Positions 25,461 through 34,771 of a stretch of DNA of 64,000 bases are shown here, one piece after another. Location of the stretch: the NCBI GenBank assembly GCA_965214325.1, contig CBDCBG010000006.1:2108001-2172000 (forward strand), given 5' to 3'. A program made the position numbers and the translations under genes. The notes beneath the pieces were generated by a model that was not told the origin of the DNA, ran no database searches, and saw only the letters and a program-made list of their open reading frames with translations. Origin of the DNA: JAJEFO01 sp965214325. GTDB lineage: Bacteria > Pseudomonadota > Alphaproteobacteria > Rhodobacterales > Rhodobacteraceae. Position 1 is the stretch's first letter. Each line of letters begins with the position of its first letter.

Positions 25461-25975
25461 ACCAGACGGACTTCGACCTCGGAGAGCGGAACGCCGGAAT
25501 CCGGAGAGGTCATGGCCATGATGGCCGACCCCATGGCACCATCATTTCTGGATGGCCGGCAGAATTATGGCGCACGCATCAAAAAAACCGGCAACGTCGC
25601 GGCCCGGATGGCAGGCAGGAGCCGAAATGCATGTCAAACGGCGGAATCAGGACTTTCGAATGGCCTTGGGGGGGGGCCGTGTTCCTCGCGCGAGCTGAAA
25701 TGACCCGCACGGCGGCTGGAAGAGCTTCGAGACCAGTCGCACCTACTTGGCCGGAGGGTACCGGCATGCCCGCACGGTGCTGGACTTTGGGAAAGGGACG
25801 CAGAAAGCCCGGATCTGGATCCCGCGAAACCGTCGAAAGCCACGGAATCTGCATTTGACCGAAATATGGGCGCTTCCCGGCGAGTGCTCCGGCCGCCGGT
25901 TCAGCCAAGGCCTTGACATGTAACTCAACATGAAATTGATCATGAGATCAAGAAAAATCAAAAAACAACAAATCA
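25461..25975. other. Gene-free stretch before tRNA-Ser
   Basis: No convincing gene. A run of nine G (25668-25676) is present. A 63-codon frame at 25512-25703 has no family resemblance and no good SD. Confidence 0.5.
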
Positions 25976-26065
25976 TGGCGGAGGAGGTGGGATTCGAACC
26001 CACGGTACGCTTTCACGCACGCCGGTTTTCAAGACCGGTGCATTCGACCACTCTGCCACTCCTCC
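25976..26065 (-). tRNA. tRNA-Ser (UGA)
   Basis: 90 nt on the minus strand, including an encoded CCA. Acceptor stem GGAGGAG/CTCCTCC, anticodon stem-loop CCGGTCTTGAAAACCGG with anticodon TGA, a long variable arm (GCGTGCGTGAAAGCGTAC) typical of tRNA-Ser, and a T arm with GGTTCGAATCC. Mobile elements end about 515 bp away; the tRNA itself is intact. Confidence 0.97.
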
Positions 26066-26413
26066 GGCCGGGGCTTGGTATCGGTCGTCGCGCGATTCTG
26101 AAAGCCCCCGGCACAATTCTGCCCAAAGTTCAGGTAGCCCCTTTCAATGCAAGGGCGGGAAAGCTAAGCATTTCAGCCAAACTCGGCAGGAGTCAGACTC
26201 GGGAAATTCGGTCTGAAAGCGCCGCACGAGCCAAGGACGACACGCATGACGTGGATGCCAACCAGTTCATCCTCGAGCACCCAATTCGGGGCAACGGGCC
26301 GAAATGGAACGAACTCCCACGGATGCCGGTTCACCCATGCCCAAATCGCATCCGAGATCGATGACTCCCGACTGCGTGACTTCCCCACTGATTCAACATC
26401 GGAGACTCTCACC
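26066..26413. other. Intergenic region upstream of the D,D-carboxypeptidase
   Basis: No gene recognised; it presumably holds promoters for the divergent tRNA-Ser and the plus-strand run that starts at 26414. The open frame continues upstream of 26414, but the signal peptide there defines the start. Confidence 0.45.
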
Positions 26414-27589
26414 ATGTTGCGACAGATTGCAGTCCTGTTTCTTGTCCTTGCGTTGTCAACCCTTGTCGCTGCGGCGGCGGCTTCTCAAACGGTGTACGAG
26501 ACCCCCGCGAAAGCCGCGCTCATCCATGACTTCGACACCGACACGGTGCTTTTCGAAAGGAACGCAGACACGCCGATGCCGCCGGCGTCGATGTCAAAGC
26601 TGATGACGCTCTACATGGTCTTCGAGGCACTGAGGGAAGGGCACATTGATCTGGACACGACTTTCGCCGTCTCGACCAAGGCCCGCAACATGGGCGGCTC
26701 GACCATGTTCCTTGATGAAACCGACCGACCGACCGCCGAAGAGCTGATCAAGGGAATCGTCGTCCAGTCCGGCAACGACGCATGCGTGGTCGTGGCCGAA
26801 GGGCTGGCCGGAACGGAAGAGGCATTCGCACAAAGGATGACCATTCGGGGCCGCGAAATCGGGCTCAAGGACTCGACTTTTGCCAATGCCAGCGGCTGGC
26901 CCCATCCACGACACCGGATGAGCATCCGCGACTTGGTGAAGTTGGCAGCGCTGCTGATCAAGGACTTTCCCGAGTATTACGGGTATTTCGCCATGGAGGA
27001 ATTCGACTATGACGGCCGCTCGCCGGCCAACAGGTTCAATCGCAATCCGGTTTTGGGGATCGGTCTGGGCGCAGACGGGCTGAAGACCGGACACACCGAG
27101 GAAACCGGTTACAGCCTCGTGGGGTCCGCCATACAGGGCGAGCGGCGCGTGATCTTTGCCTTCACCGGTCTCGAAAGCGCTGCGGCACGCCGCCGTGAAG
27201 CCGAGGCAACTATTATCTGGGGACTCCGTCAGTTCATTGTCAGGAAGCTTGCTTCCAAGGGTGACGTCATTGGCGAGATTCCGGTCTGGGTGGGAAGCCA
27301 GTCCAGCGTCAATGCAATTGCGGGCGAAGACATCCTTCTGCCTTTCCCGACCGTTGGACAGGACAGCGTCACAATGCGCATCGAGTATCTCTCGCCGCTC
27401 GACGCGCCGGTCGCCGAGGGCGCAAAGGTGGCGGAACTCGTTGTCTCGATTCCGAGCATACCGGAGAAGCGGGTCCCGCTTGTCTCTGACCGCGAAGCGA
27501 CCCTGGGCGGCCTCCTGCCTCGCGTACGCGCTTCGTCCTCCCTTCTGATCGACATGGCCATTGGGCAGGTGCGGAGCCTCCTGGAATGA
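26414..27589 (+). CDS. Serine-type D-Ala-D-Ala carboxypeptidase (PBP5/6 family)
   Basis: 391 aa. The N-terminal signal peptide (MLRQIAVLFLVLALSTLVAA, cleavage near AAA-SQ) sends it to the periplasm. The three penicillin-binding motifs are present: SxxK at Ser59-Lys62 (PASMSK), SGN (VQSGND) and KTG (GLKTGHTEE). The C-terminal beta domain (residues about 285-391) ends in an amphipathic membrane-anchor helix. It trims pentapeptides in peptidoglycan. The stop overlaps tmk by 4 bp, starting a run tmk-holB-tatD-MBL on the same strand. Confidence 0.93.
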   Translation: MLRQIAVLFLVLALSTLVAAAAASQTVYETPAKAALIHDFDTDTVLFERNADTPMPPASMSKLMTLYMVFEALREGHIDLDTTFAVSTKARNMGGSTMFLDETDRPTAEELIKGIVVQSGNDACVVVAEGLAGTEEAFAQRMTIRGREIGLKDSTFANASGWPHPRHRMSIRDLVKLAALLIKDFPEYYGYFAMEEFDYDGRSPANRFNRNPVLGIGLGADGLKTGHTEETGYSLVGSAIQGERRVIFAFTGLESAAARRREAEATIIWGLRQFIVRKLASKGDVIGEIPVWVGSQSSVNAIAGEDILLPFPTVGQDSVTMRIEYLSPLDAPVAEGAKVAELVVSIPSIPEKRVPLVSDREATLGGLLPRVRASSSLLIDMAIGQVRSLLE

Positions 27590-28206
27590 ATGCAGGACGC
27601 CTCATCACATTCGAGGGCATGGACGGTTGCGGAAAGTCCACGCAAGCCGGGCTCCTCGCCAAAGGCTTGGCTTCCATGGGTCTTGACGTCGTCCTGACAC
27701 GTGAGCCAGGCGGCTCTTCCGGAGCCGAGGAAATCCGGCAGCTTCTGGTCGAAGGCCCTCCCGAACGCTGGTCAGCCGAAACCGAGATCCTGCTCTTCAC
27801 GGCCGCAAGGCGAGATCACCTGGAAAAGACCATTCGCCCGGCGCTCGACAGGGGCGCCACCGTGATCTCGGACCGGTTTGCGGATTCAACGCGCGTGTAT
27901 CAGGGAACCGTTCGACCGGAACTGCGCGCGCTTGTTGAACAGCTCCACGATTCGGTGATCGGCAAGGATCCCGACCTGACATTCGTAATTGACATGGATC
28001 CGGCCGAAGCTCTCAAGCGCGGCCTTGGCCGCAATTCCGGCGAAGACAGGTTCGAAGAACTGGGACAAGGCTTTCAGGATCGTGTGCGCAAGGGGTTTCG
28101 CGCAATTGCAAGCGACAATCCCGACCGATGCCACCTGGTCGACGGCCATCGCGACGTCGATGCCATAGCGCATGACATCTCCCTGATCGCGGGCCCGAGC
28201 CCATGA
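27586..28206 (+). CDS. tmk: Thymidylate kinase
   Basis: 206 aa. P-loop GMDGCGKST at residues 11-19, DR(F/Y) motif in VISDRFADSTRVYQG and a LID with Arg residues (GLGRNSGEDRFEE). Phosphorylates dTMP to dTDP. 4-bp overlaps with the genes on both sides point to one transcript. Confidence 0.96.
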   Translation: MNAGRLITFEGMDGCGKSTQAGLLAKGLASMGLDVVLTREPGGSSGAEEIRQLLVEGPPERWSAETEILLFTAARRDHLEKTIRPALDRGATVISDRFADSTRVYQGTVRPELRALVEQLHDSVIGKDPDLTFVIDMDPAEALKRGLGRNSGEDRFEELGQGFQDRVRKGFRAIASDNPDRCHLVDGHRDVDAIAHDISLIAGPSP

Positions 28207-29309
28207 ATGACGAAAGCCCTCACGAAGCCGACCGCGCCGTGGGTGCGCCGCATCCGCGTAAAACCCTGCGGTTGTTCGGCCACAAGGAAGCCGAGGCCGA
28301 GGTCCTTGCGTCGCTTGGACGTGACCGAATGCACCATGCCTGGCTCCTGACAGGACCGCGCGGCGTGGGAAAGGCGACCTTGGCCTGGGCAATGGCACGG
28401 TTTCTGCTGGCGCGAACGGGTGGCGAGCCCGGGAAGAACGGATCCGCTCAGGAAGGCCTGGACATGTCCGCGGATCACCCTGTCGCCCGCCGGGTTGCGG
28501 CATTGTCCGATCCCGGCTGTCTCCTGATCCGGCGCGCATGGGAACCTGATCGCAAGCGCCTCAAGAACTGGATCACGGTCGACGAGGTCCGGAGGCTAAA
28601 CAGGTTTCTCGGCCTGACCGCCACCGACGGCGGATCCCGGGTCGTCATCGTGGATGCGGCAGACGACATGAACCTGTCCGCCGCAAACGCCCTCCTCAAG
28701 CTGCTGGAAGAGCCTCCGGGAAACACCGTTCTCATCCTGGTCAGCCACCAGCCGACGAGACTTCTGCCTACGATCCGGTCGCGTTGCAGGGTCCTGAGGC
28801 TGCGGGAACTGGACGAAGCCGACATGGATCTGGCCCTTTCCGAAGCGGGCATCGCGGCAGGAAACGCCAGCGGACTTCATGCCCTTGCGCGCGGCTCGGT
28901 CGGCGAAGCTGTCCGGCTAATGAACGAAGGCGGCCTCGAACTCTATGGCAAGGTCATGGACGTGATTGCCACAGCGCCATCCATGGACCGGAGCAGGTTG
29001 CTGAAGTTCGCTGAAGAGGCTTCGGCGCGCGGAGCCGAACGGCGATTCGATCTGACGGTCAAGTTGCTGGACCAGGCACTGGCCCGACTTGCGCGAACCG
29101 CTGCAGGAATGCCGCCCGCTTCCGAGGCGACGCCGGGTGAATCCGAAACGCTTGCCCGGCTCGGCGCGGCCACCGTTCGCGTCCATGCATGGGCGGAACT
29201 GCAGCAGAGGCTGTCGGCCCGGTTGACGCATGGCCGGGAAGTCAACATTGACCCGGCAAGCCTGCTCACGGACGCATTCCTTCAGATTGAAGCGACTGCC
29301 GCCTCTTGA
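28203..29309 (+). CDS. holB: DNA polymerase III subunit delta prime
   Basis: 368 aa clamp-loader subunit of the AAA+ class. Walker A-like LLTGPRGVGKATLA near residue 50, then ANALLKLLEEPPGNTVLILVSHQPTRLLPTIRSRC with the SRC motif near residue 195. It acts in the replisome to load the beta clamp. Located between tmk and tatD, the common bacterial order. Confidence 0.94.
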   Translation: MNDESPHEADRAVGAPHPRKTLRLFGHKEAEAEVLASLGRDRMHHAWLLTGPRGVGKATLAWAMARFLLARTGGEPGKNGSAQEGLDMSADHPVARRVAALSDPGCLLIRRAWEPDRKRLKNWITVDEVRRLNRFLGLTATDGGSRVVIVDAADDMNLSAANALLKLLEEPPGNTVLILVSHQPTRLLPTIRSRCRVLRLRELDEADMDLALSEAGIAAGNASGLHALARGSVGEAVRLMNEGGLELYGKVMDVIATAPSMDRSRLLKFAEEASARGAERRFDLTVKLLDQALARLARTAAGMPPASEATPGESETLARLGAATVRVHAWAELQQRLSARLTHGREVNIDPASLLTDAFLQIEATAAS

Positions 29310-29390
29310 CGCCGCGACAAGCACGGGATCCCGGGCGCAGCGATGGTTCCCCGGGTTGACGGCCTACCCGAACCTACCCATACGGAACCA

Positions 29391-30191
29391 ATGTCATCTC
29401 CGGCCAGGATCACGGACAGCCATTGCCATCTTGACTTTCCCGAGTTCGATGGTGAGCTTGGCAAGGTCGTCGCTCGCGCCGCCGATCGAGGCGTTCATCG
29501 CATGGTGACAGTCTGCACGCGCCTTGCTGCCGAACCCGCGATACGTGCCATTGCCGAAGCCCACCCACCCGTATTCTACGCCGCCGGCACACATCCGATG
29601 TCAGTTGCGAATGAACCCATGGTGGATGCAGAGACGCTGGTCTCCCTGTCCGCCCATCCAAAGTTCGTCGCCATCGGCGAATCCGGCCTCGACTACCATT
29701 ACACGCGGGACAGCGCCGCGGATCAGCAAGAGAGCCTTCGCATTCATGCCGAGGCGGCGCGCAGGACCGGACTGCCACTCATCATTCATGCCCGCGATGC
29801 AGACGAGGACATGGCACGGATTCTGACCGAGGAACATCGGGCCGGCGCGTTTTCCTGCGTGATGCACTGCTTTTCCTCCGGCGCATCGCTCGCCGAGACG
29901 GCTCTTGATCTCGGGTTCTGCCTTTCCATGTCCGGAATTGCCGCCTTCCCAAGAAATGACGCGCTCCGCCAGATCTTCGCCGCGGCGCCGATTGACCGGA
30001 TCCTGCTGGAAACCGACGCGCCCTATCTCGCCCCGCCACCCAATCGGGGCAAACGGAACGAACCGGCCTTCGTTGCCGACACGGCACGGGTCGGTGCCAA
30101 GCTCTTCGGACTGGACTACAGGGAGTTTGCGGATCGAACTGAAGAGAACTTCGAACGACTCTTTGCCAAGGCAGCCGCATGGCAGAGCTGA
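29391..30191 (+). CDS. tatD: TatD-family metal-dependent hydrolase/DNase
   Basis: 266 aa from the ATG at 29391. The frame is open 16 codons further upstream, but the family N-terminus ITDSHCHLDF fits this start. Metal ligands are visible in DSHCHLD, GESGLDYHY, IHARDAD, MHCFSSG and ETDAPYLAP. Cytoplasmic 3'-5' DNase-type TIM barrel. The stop overlaps the next start by 13 bp. Confidence 0.93.
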   Translation: MSSPARITDSHCHLDFPEFDGELGKVVARAADRGVHRMVTVCTRLAAEPAIRAIAEAHPPVFYAAGTHPMSVANEPMVDAETLVSLSAHPKFVAIGESGLDYHYTRDSAADQQESLRIHAEAARRTGLPLIIHARDADEDMARILTEEHRAGAFSCVMHCFSSGASLAETALDLGFCLSMSGIAAFPRNDALRQIFAAAPIDRILLETDAPYLAPPPNRGKRNEPAFVADTARVGAKLFGLDYREFADRTEENFERLFAKAAAWQS

Positions 30192-30976
30192 TCTTCACCA
30201 TTCTCGGGTGCGGCTCGTCGGGCGGGGTGCCCAGGATCGGGGGGCTCTGGGGAGATTGCGATCCCGCGAACCCCAGGAACCGGAGGCGGCGTTGCTCGCT
30301 TCTGGTCGAGCGGGTCGAAGACGATGCAAGGACGACCGTGCTGATCGACACCTCTCCAGACCTGCGCCAGCAATTGCTTGACGCTGACGTCGGCGATCTT
30401 GATGCAGTGATCTACACCCATGGCCATGCCGATCACGTGCACGGAATCGATGACCTGCGGCCCATCGTCTATGCTCGGCGCGCCCGAATGCCCGTATGGG
30501 CAGACGGGCCAACGCAGGAAAGGCTGTATTCGGGTTTCGGCTACGCCTTCACGCAACCTGAAGGTTCGCCGTACCCGTCAATTCTTGAAATGCACACGAT
30601 CAAGGGCGACGTGAATGTCGATGGCGAAGGCGGCGGAATCACGTTTCAGCCGATCCGCGTGAGCCACGGCTCGATTGACGCGCTTGGATTCAGGATTGGC
30701 GACCTTGCCTACCTGCCTGATGTCGCCGAAATCGGCGACGACGCCTGGGCGAACCTCGAAGGACTGGACATCTGGGTTGTCGACGCGCTCCGGCGCGACC
30801 CTCACCCGACCCACGCACATCTCGAACGCACGCTTGGCTGGATCGAGCGCGCGGCCCCCAAACGCGCCGTTCTCACCAACATGCACATCGACCTCGACTA
30901 CGACACTCTGATTTCCGAGACACCGGGCACCGTCGAGCCGGCCTATGACGGCATGCGCCTTACCGTGTCCGGCTGA
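30179..30976 (+). CDS. MBL-fold metallo-hydrolase (PhnP-like)
   Basis: 265 aa. The metal-binding HxHxDH box is YTHGHADHVHGIDD near residues 80-90, with further ligands in RVSHGS, YLPDVAE and NMHIDLDYD. It starts with the LGCGSSGGVP block of the PhnP/RNase Z-like branch. In Proteobacteria it habitually follows holB-tatD; the substrate is a phosphodiester in relatives but unproven here. Confidence 0.88.
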   Translation: MAELIFTILGCGSSGGVPRIGGLWGDCDPANPRNRRRRCSLLVERVEDDARTTVLIDTSPDLRQQLLDADVGDLDAVIYTHGHADHVHGIDDLRPIVYARRARMPVWADGPTQERLYSGFGYAFTQPEGSPYPSILEMHTIKGDVNVDGEGGGITFQPIRVSHGSIDALGFRIGDLAYLPDVAEIGDDAWANLEGLDIWVVDALRRDPHPTHAHLERTLGWIERAAPKRAVLTNMHIDLDYDTLISETPGTVEPAYDGMRLTVSG

Positions 30977-30979
30977 ACG

Positions 30980-31909
30980 ATGCAGGCGCTTCTGGACGTC
31001 GTCATGCCCGTCTTCCTGGTCATTGGGGCGGGGTACTTTGCGGTCTGGAGGGGAGTCTTCAGCGAAAGCGGCATCGACGCCCTGATGAAGTTCACGCAGA
31101 ACTTCGCAATCCCGTGCCTCCTGTTCAACGCGTTGTCCTCAATTGATCTCGACAAGGGATTCGACCTCCCCCTGCTCTTCAGCTTCTACACGGGCGCAGC
31201 TTCGGGATTCGTGCTGGGGCTCGTTCTTGGCCGCCTGCTCATCGGACGCCCTTGGCCAGATGCGGTCGCGATCGGCTTCTGCTGCATGTTCTCGAATTCG
31301 GTCCTGCTTGGCCTTCCCATCACGGAACTCGCCTATGGGGTCGACGCTCTCGCCGGCAACTACGCAATCGTCGCCCTGCACGCGCCATTCTGCTACTTCG
31401 TCGGCGTCACCGCGATGGAAATCGTCCGGGGTGCCGGAAAGTCACCGCTGCATGCCGCCCTTCACGTCTGCGAGGCGATGTTCAACAACGCGCTCATCGT
31501 CGGCGCCGTCTTGGGCCTCTTGGTCAACGTGTTCGAGATAGGTGTTCCAGGCGTCCTGTCAGACGCAATCGACCTCCTGTCCCGCGCCGCGCTTCCTGCT
31601 GCCCTGTTCGGACTTGGCGGCGTCCTTGTGCGCTACAAGCCGGAAGGCGACCTGAAGGCCATCGCCCTGATCTGCATCGTGTCCCTGCTGGTCCATCCGG
31701 TGATATCCTGGAGCATGGCATCCGCGATGGCGATTGACCGGGACGCTTTCCGTTCGGTTGTCTTGACCGCCGCGATGGCGCCGGGGGCAAGCACGTACAT
31801 TTTCGCGAACATGTTCGGCACGGCAAGGCGCGCGGTCGCTTCCTCAGTCCTGTTCGGCACGGCCTTGTCGGTCGTTTCCCTCTGGCTCTGGCTGCTCGTG
31901 CTGCCGTAG
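30980..31909 (+). CDS. Auxin efflux carrier (AEC)-family transporter
   Basis: 309 aa with about ten hydrophobic segments, starting LLDVVMPVFLVIGAGYFAVW, with the conserved FTQNFAIPCLLFNAL and the later ALPAALFGLGGVL block. Inner-membrane secondary transporter of the AEC (PIN-like) family; bacterial members move dicarboxylates or amino acids, substrate here unknown. It begins 3 bp after the MBL gene. Confidence 0.88.
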   Translation: MQALLDVVMPVFLVIGAGYFAVWRGVFSESGIDALMKFTQNFAIPCLLFNALSSIDLDKGFDLPLLFSFYTGAASGFVLGLVLGRLLIGRPWPDAVAIGFCCMFSNSVLLGLPITELAYGVDALAGNYAIVALHAPFCYFVGVTAMEIVRGAGKSPLHAALHVCEAMFNNALIVGAVLGLLVNVFEIGVPGVLSDAIDLLSRAALPAALFGLGGVLVRYKPEGDLKAIALICIVSLLVHPVISWSMASAMAIDRDAFRSVVLTAAMAPGASTYIFANMFGTARRAVASSVLFGTALSVVSLWLWLLVLP

Positions 31910-31954
31910 TGACCTTGGTCCGGCACGCATGGGCGCTTCCACCTGGCCGAATCC

Positions 31955-33130
31955 TTACAAGGCGAGTGACACCCAAGCGGAGTTGCGTCCGGAAGACCTG
32001 ACGCAGGCGTCGACGAACGCCACGCCCGCAAGGCCGTCATTAACATCCGGAAACATCACCTCCGGTGGTGCAGGAGCGCCTCTCCCGGCGGCCCGGATGG
32101 CGATCGCGGCCTCCGAATAGATGTTTGCAAAGCCTTCCAGATACCCTTCGGGGTGGCCGGGCGGAATACGCGAGACACGCGCCGCCTCGGGTCCCGAACC
32201 GGCCCCGTTCCGGCTCAGCAATCGCTTGGGTTCCCCCAATGGCGTGCTCCAGAGATAGTTCGGATTCTCCTGCGCCCATTCAAGCCCGCCCTTCGTGCCA
32301 AACACTCGCAGGCGCAGGCCGTTTTCGTTGCCCGGCGCAACCTGGCTGCACCAGAGCATGCCGCGCGCACCACCCTCGAATCGCAGAAGGACGTGCCCGT
32401 TGTCATCCAGGCGCCGGCCTTCGACAAAGGTCTGAAGATCCGCCGAAAGCGATTCTAGCCTCAGCCTGGTCACGAACTGAACTAGGTTGAAGGCGTGAGT
32501 CCCGATGTCCCCGGTCGAACCGCCCGCCCCGCTCCGCGCCGGATCGGTGCGCCAACCCGCCTGTTTCTGGCCACTTGATTCAAGATCCTCGCTCAACCAG
32601 TCCTGCGCGTATTCGACCTGCACCACGCGAATGTCACCGAGTTCGCCACGTTCAACCATTGAACGTGCCTGCCGCACCATCGGGTAGCCCGTGTAGTTAT
32701 GGGTCAGGATGAACTGCGCGCCCGACTTCTCGGCGAGCTTGGCCAGCTTCCTTGCGTCTTGCAGCGTCGAGGTCAGCGGCTTGTCGCAAATGACGTGAAT
32801 TCCGCGCCTGAGGAATTCACGTGCCACCGGATAGTGCATGTGGTTCGGCGTGACGATCGCGACCGCCTCGACCCCGTCCTTGAGACGGGCTTCCCGCTTT
32901 GCCATCGAGAGGAAGTCGCCGTAGACCCGTTTGGGGTCGAGACCGAGATCGGCGCCCGATGCCTGGCTCTTCTCGGCGGTGGAACTGAAGCAACCCGCCA
33001 CCAGTTCATAATTGTCATCGATACGGCCGGCGATCCGGTGCACTGCACCGATGAAGGCGTCGCGCCCGCCTCCGACCATACCAAGCCGGATCCGCCGCGA
33101 ACCGGTTTCCGAAGTTCCGTCTATCGGCAT
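31955..33130 (-). CDS. Gfo/Idh/MocA-family oxidoreductase
   Basis: 391 aa from the ATG at 33130 (the frame is open 86 codons further upstream, without homology). The N-terminal Rossmann motif is RLGMVGGGRDAFIGAVH. The catalytic dinucleotide-domain motif is HVICDKPLTSTLQDARKLAKLAE (Lys of the EKP-type motif, here DKP), and the substrate domain has GDIGTHAFNLVQFVTRL. NAD(P)-dependent oxidation of sugars or inositols. Convergent with the AEC transporter, 45 bp apart. Confidence 0.88.
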   Translation of the reverse strand: MPIDGTSETGSRRIRLGMVGGGRDAFIGAVHRIAGRIDDNYELVAGCFSSTAEKSQASGADLGLDPKRVYGDFLSMAKREARLKDGVEAVAIVTPNHMHYPVAREFLRRGIHVICDKPLTSTLQDARKLAKLAEKSGAQFILTHNYTGYPMVRQARSMVERGELGDIRVVQVEYAQDWLSEDLESSGQKQAGWRTDPARSGAGGSTGDIGTHAFNLVQFVTRLRLESLSADLQTFVEGRRLDDNGHVLLRFEGGARGMLWCSQVAPGNENGLRLRVFGTKGGLEWAQENPNYLWSTPLGEPKRLLSRNGAGSGPEAARVSRIPPGHPEGYLEGFANIYSEAAIAIRAAGRGAPAPPEVMFPDVNDGLAGVAFVDACVRSSGRNSAWVSLAL

Positions 33131-33381
33131 GTGCCTCTCCCTGCCATGACCAGTTCCATGCACTGAGTTTGCGCACAAAAGACGAAACTGCGTCAATCGG
33201 AATCGTCGCGCCCGGAGAAGAAGGTCCGGCCCGCCAGTTCCGTCGCCCGCACGGGCGGCACGCCTCGCTTTCCGCCCGTAACGGAACGGGAATTCGGCTG
33301 CGGTGGCCGGCAATGCCCGGGAACGCTGTTGCATCGGGAGTGCGTGTTGCGTTTTGATCCAGCGCTGTCTATGGCCAGGCC

Positions 33382-34191
33382 ATGCCACGATACGCGCTCA
33401 GAATCGAGTATGACGGACGCTCGTTTTCGGGCTGGCAGCGGCAGGCAACGGCGCCGTCAGTGCAGCAAGTCGTCGAACACGCACTTGCGCAACTCGAACC
33501 TGAAGCCCTGACCGTCGCGGCCGCAGGACGGACTGATGCCGGCGTTCACGCCTTGGGACAGGTCGCCCACTGCGACACGGCAAGAGACTGGGATCCGTTT
33601 CGACTGTCCGAGGCCCTGAACCACCACCTGAAGCCGAACCCGGTCGCCATCCTTGCATGCAGGCAGGTCGAGGATGACTGGCATGCACGACACTCCGCCG
33701 TCGAACGGCGCTATCTCTATCGCATTGTCATCCGCCGCGCGCCGCTGGTCCAGCACGCCGGGAAAGCGTGGCGCGCAATTCACTCGCTGGACTTGGATGC
33801 CATGCGCAGAGGGGCCGAACATCTCCTTGGCAAGCACGACTTCACGACCTTCCGCTCGACCATGTGCCAGGCGAAGAGCCCGGTGAAGACCCTGGACGAA
33901 ATCAGCTTCGAGAAACGCCCCTACCCTGGCGGGCATGAATTGCGCGCGACCTTCCGAGCTCGGAGCTTCCTGCACAACCAGGTTCGCTCAATCATCGGAA
34001 CGCTGGAGCGAGTGGGCGCCGGAGCCTGGGCCGACGACGACGTCAAGGCGGCGCTTGAGTCAAGGGATCGCGCCGCCTGCGGCCCGGTGGCGCCACCCGG
34101 CGGCCTGTATCTTGACCGTGTTTCCTATGACCCGGAGGTCTTCTCGACCGACTTCCCGAAGGCACCGTTGCCAGCGCGGGATCGGCAATAG
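33382..34191 (+). CDS. truA: tRNA pseudouridine(38-40) synthase
   Basis: 269 aa. N-terminus RYALRIEYDGRSFSGWQRQ; the catalytic Asp is in AGRTDAGVHALGQ (about residue 53). HDFTTFRS and FLHNQVRSIIGTLERVG are the other family blocks. Modifies the tRNA anticodon stem. Confidence 0.96.
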   Translation: MPRYALRIEYDGRSFSGWQRQATAPSVQQVVEHALAQLEPEALTVAAAGRTDAGVHALGQVAHCDTARDWDPFRLSEALNHHLKPNPVAILACRQVEDDWHARHSAVERRYLYRIVIRRAPLVQHAGKAWRAIHSLDLDAMRRGAEHLLGKHDFTTFRSTMCQAKSPVKTLDEISFEKRPYPGGHELRATFRARSFLHNQVRSIIGTLERVGAGAWADDDVKAALESRDRAACGPVAPPGGLYLDRVSYDPEVFSTDFPKAPLPARDRQ

Positions 34192-34556
34192 ATCAAGTCG
34201 ACATCGCAAGGCTTGAACATCCGGCTGGCAGTGAGAATCGTCAGCACATCGGATTAGGCCTGCGCGATCAGCAAACGACCAAAGGGGTCCGCGTGGCGCG
34301 GAGGCGACGGGCCAGCAATCTGACCATGAGATCAGGAGACCGACAATGGAGCGCAGCCGGCAACCCTCGCGCTGCGTGAGGGATCTCCATCGATCCTCAG
34401 CTTGCCGATCGACCTCTTCATTGCAATTTCCCAGATGGATACTGCACAGACGATCCGGTTCCGTGCAACCCAAAACGCCTTCCTTGCCTGCAGTCTCGAT
34501 TTGGGATCATCGCTCAGGGCCCGAAGCAGCATGTGGGTGTCAAGAAGCAGCTTCAT
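34190..34556 (-). pseudogene. VapC-type PIN-domain toxin, frameshifted
   Basis: From the ATG at 34556: MKLLLDTHMLLRALSDDP (first PIN Asp) and CAVSIWEIAMKRSIGKLRI, the COG3744 VapC pattern. The frame then breaks near 34380. The expected C-terminal half is still visible in another frame (DPFGRLLIAQA, then after a stop LTILTASRMFKPCDVDL). No intact antitoxin gene was recognised upstream. Non-functional toxin of a former toxin-antitoxin pair. Confidence 0.75.
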
Positions 34557-34771
34557 CAAGGCGCTGTCGGCGCCAAAAGCGCCATCATCTGTCCAACGCG
34601 CCGGAAACCCCGTCCTTGAGGGCGGGAGGAATGCGAAGTCGCGTGCTCCATGCATCCGCGCCTTCTCCTTGTTCCGGAACGTGTCGAGGTGGCAGCCGCG
34701 CTGAACGATGCGGCAATGCCAACGGGGCAAAGAGCCCGAGGGCGCAACGGACGGTCCCGCTTCTGGCAGGC

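Noticed and set aside
25512..25703. 63-codon ORF near tRNA-Ser
   Set aside because: No SD, no resemblance, and it lies in IS flank sequence.
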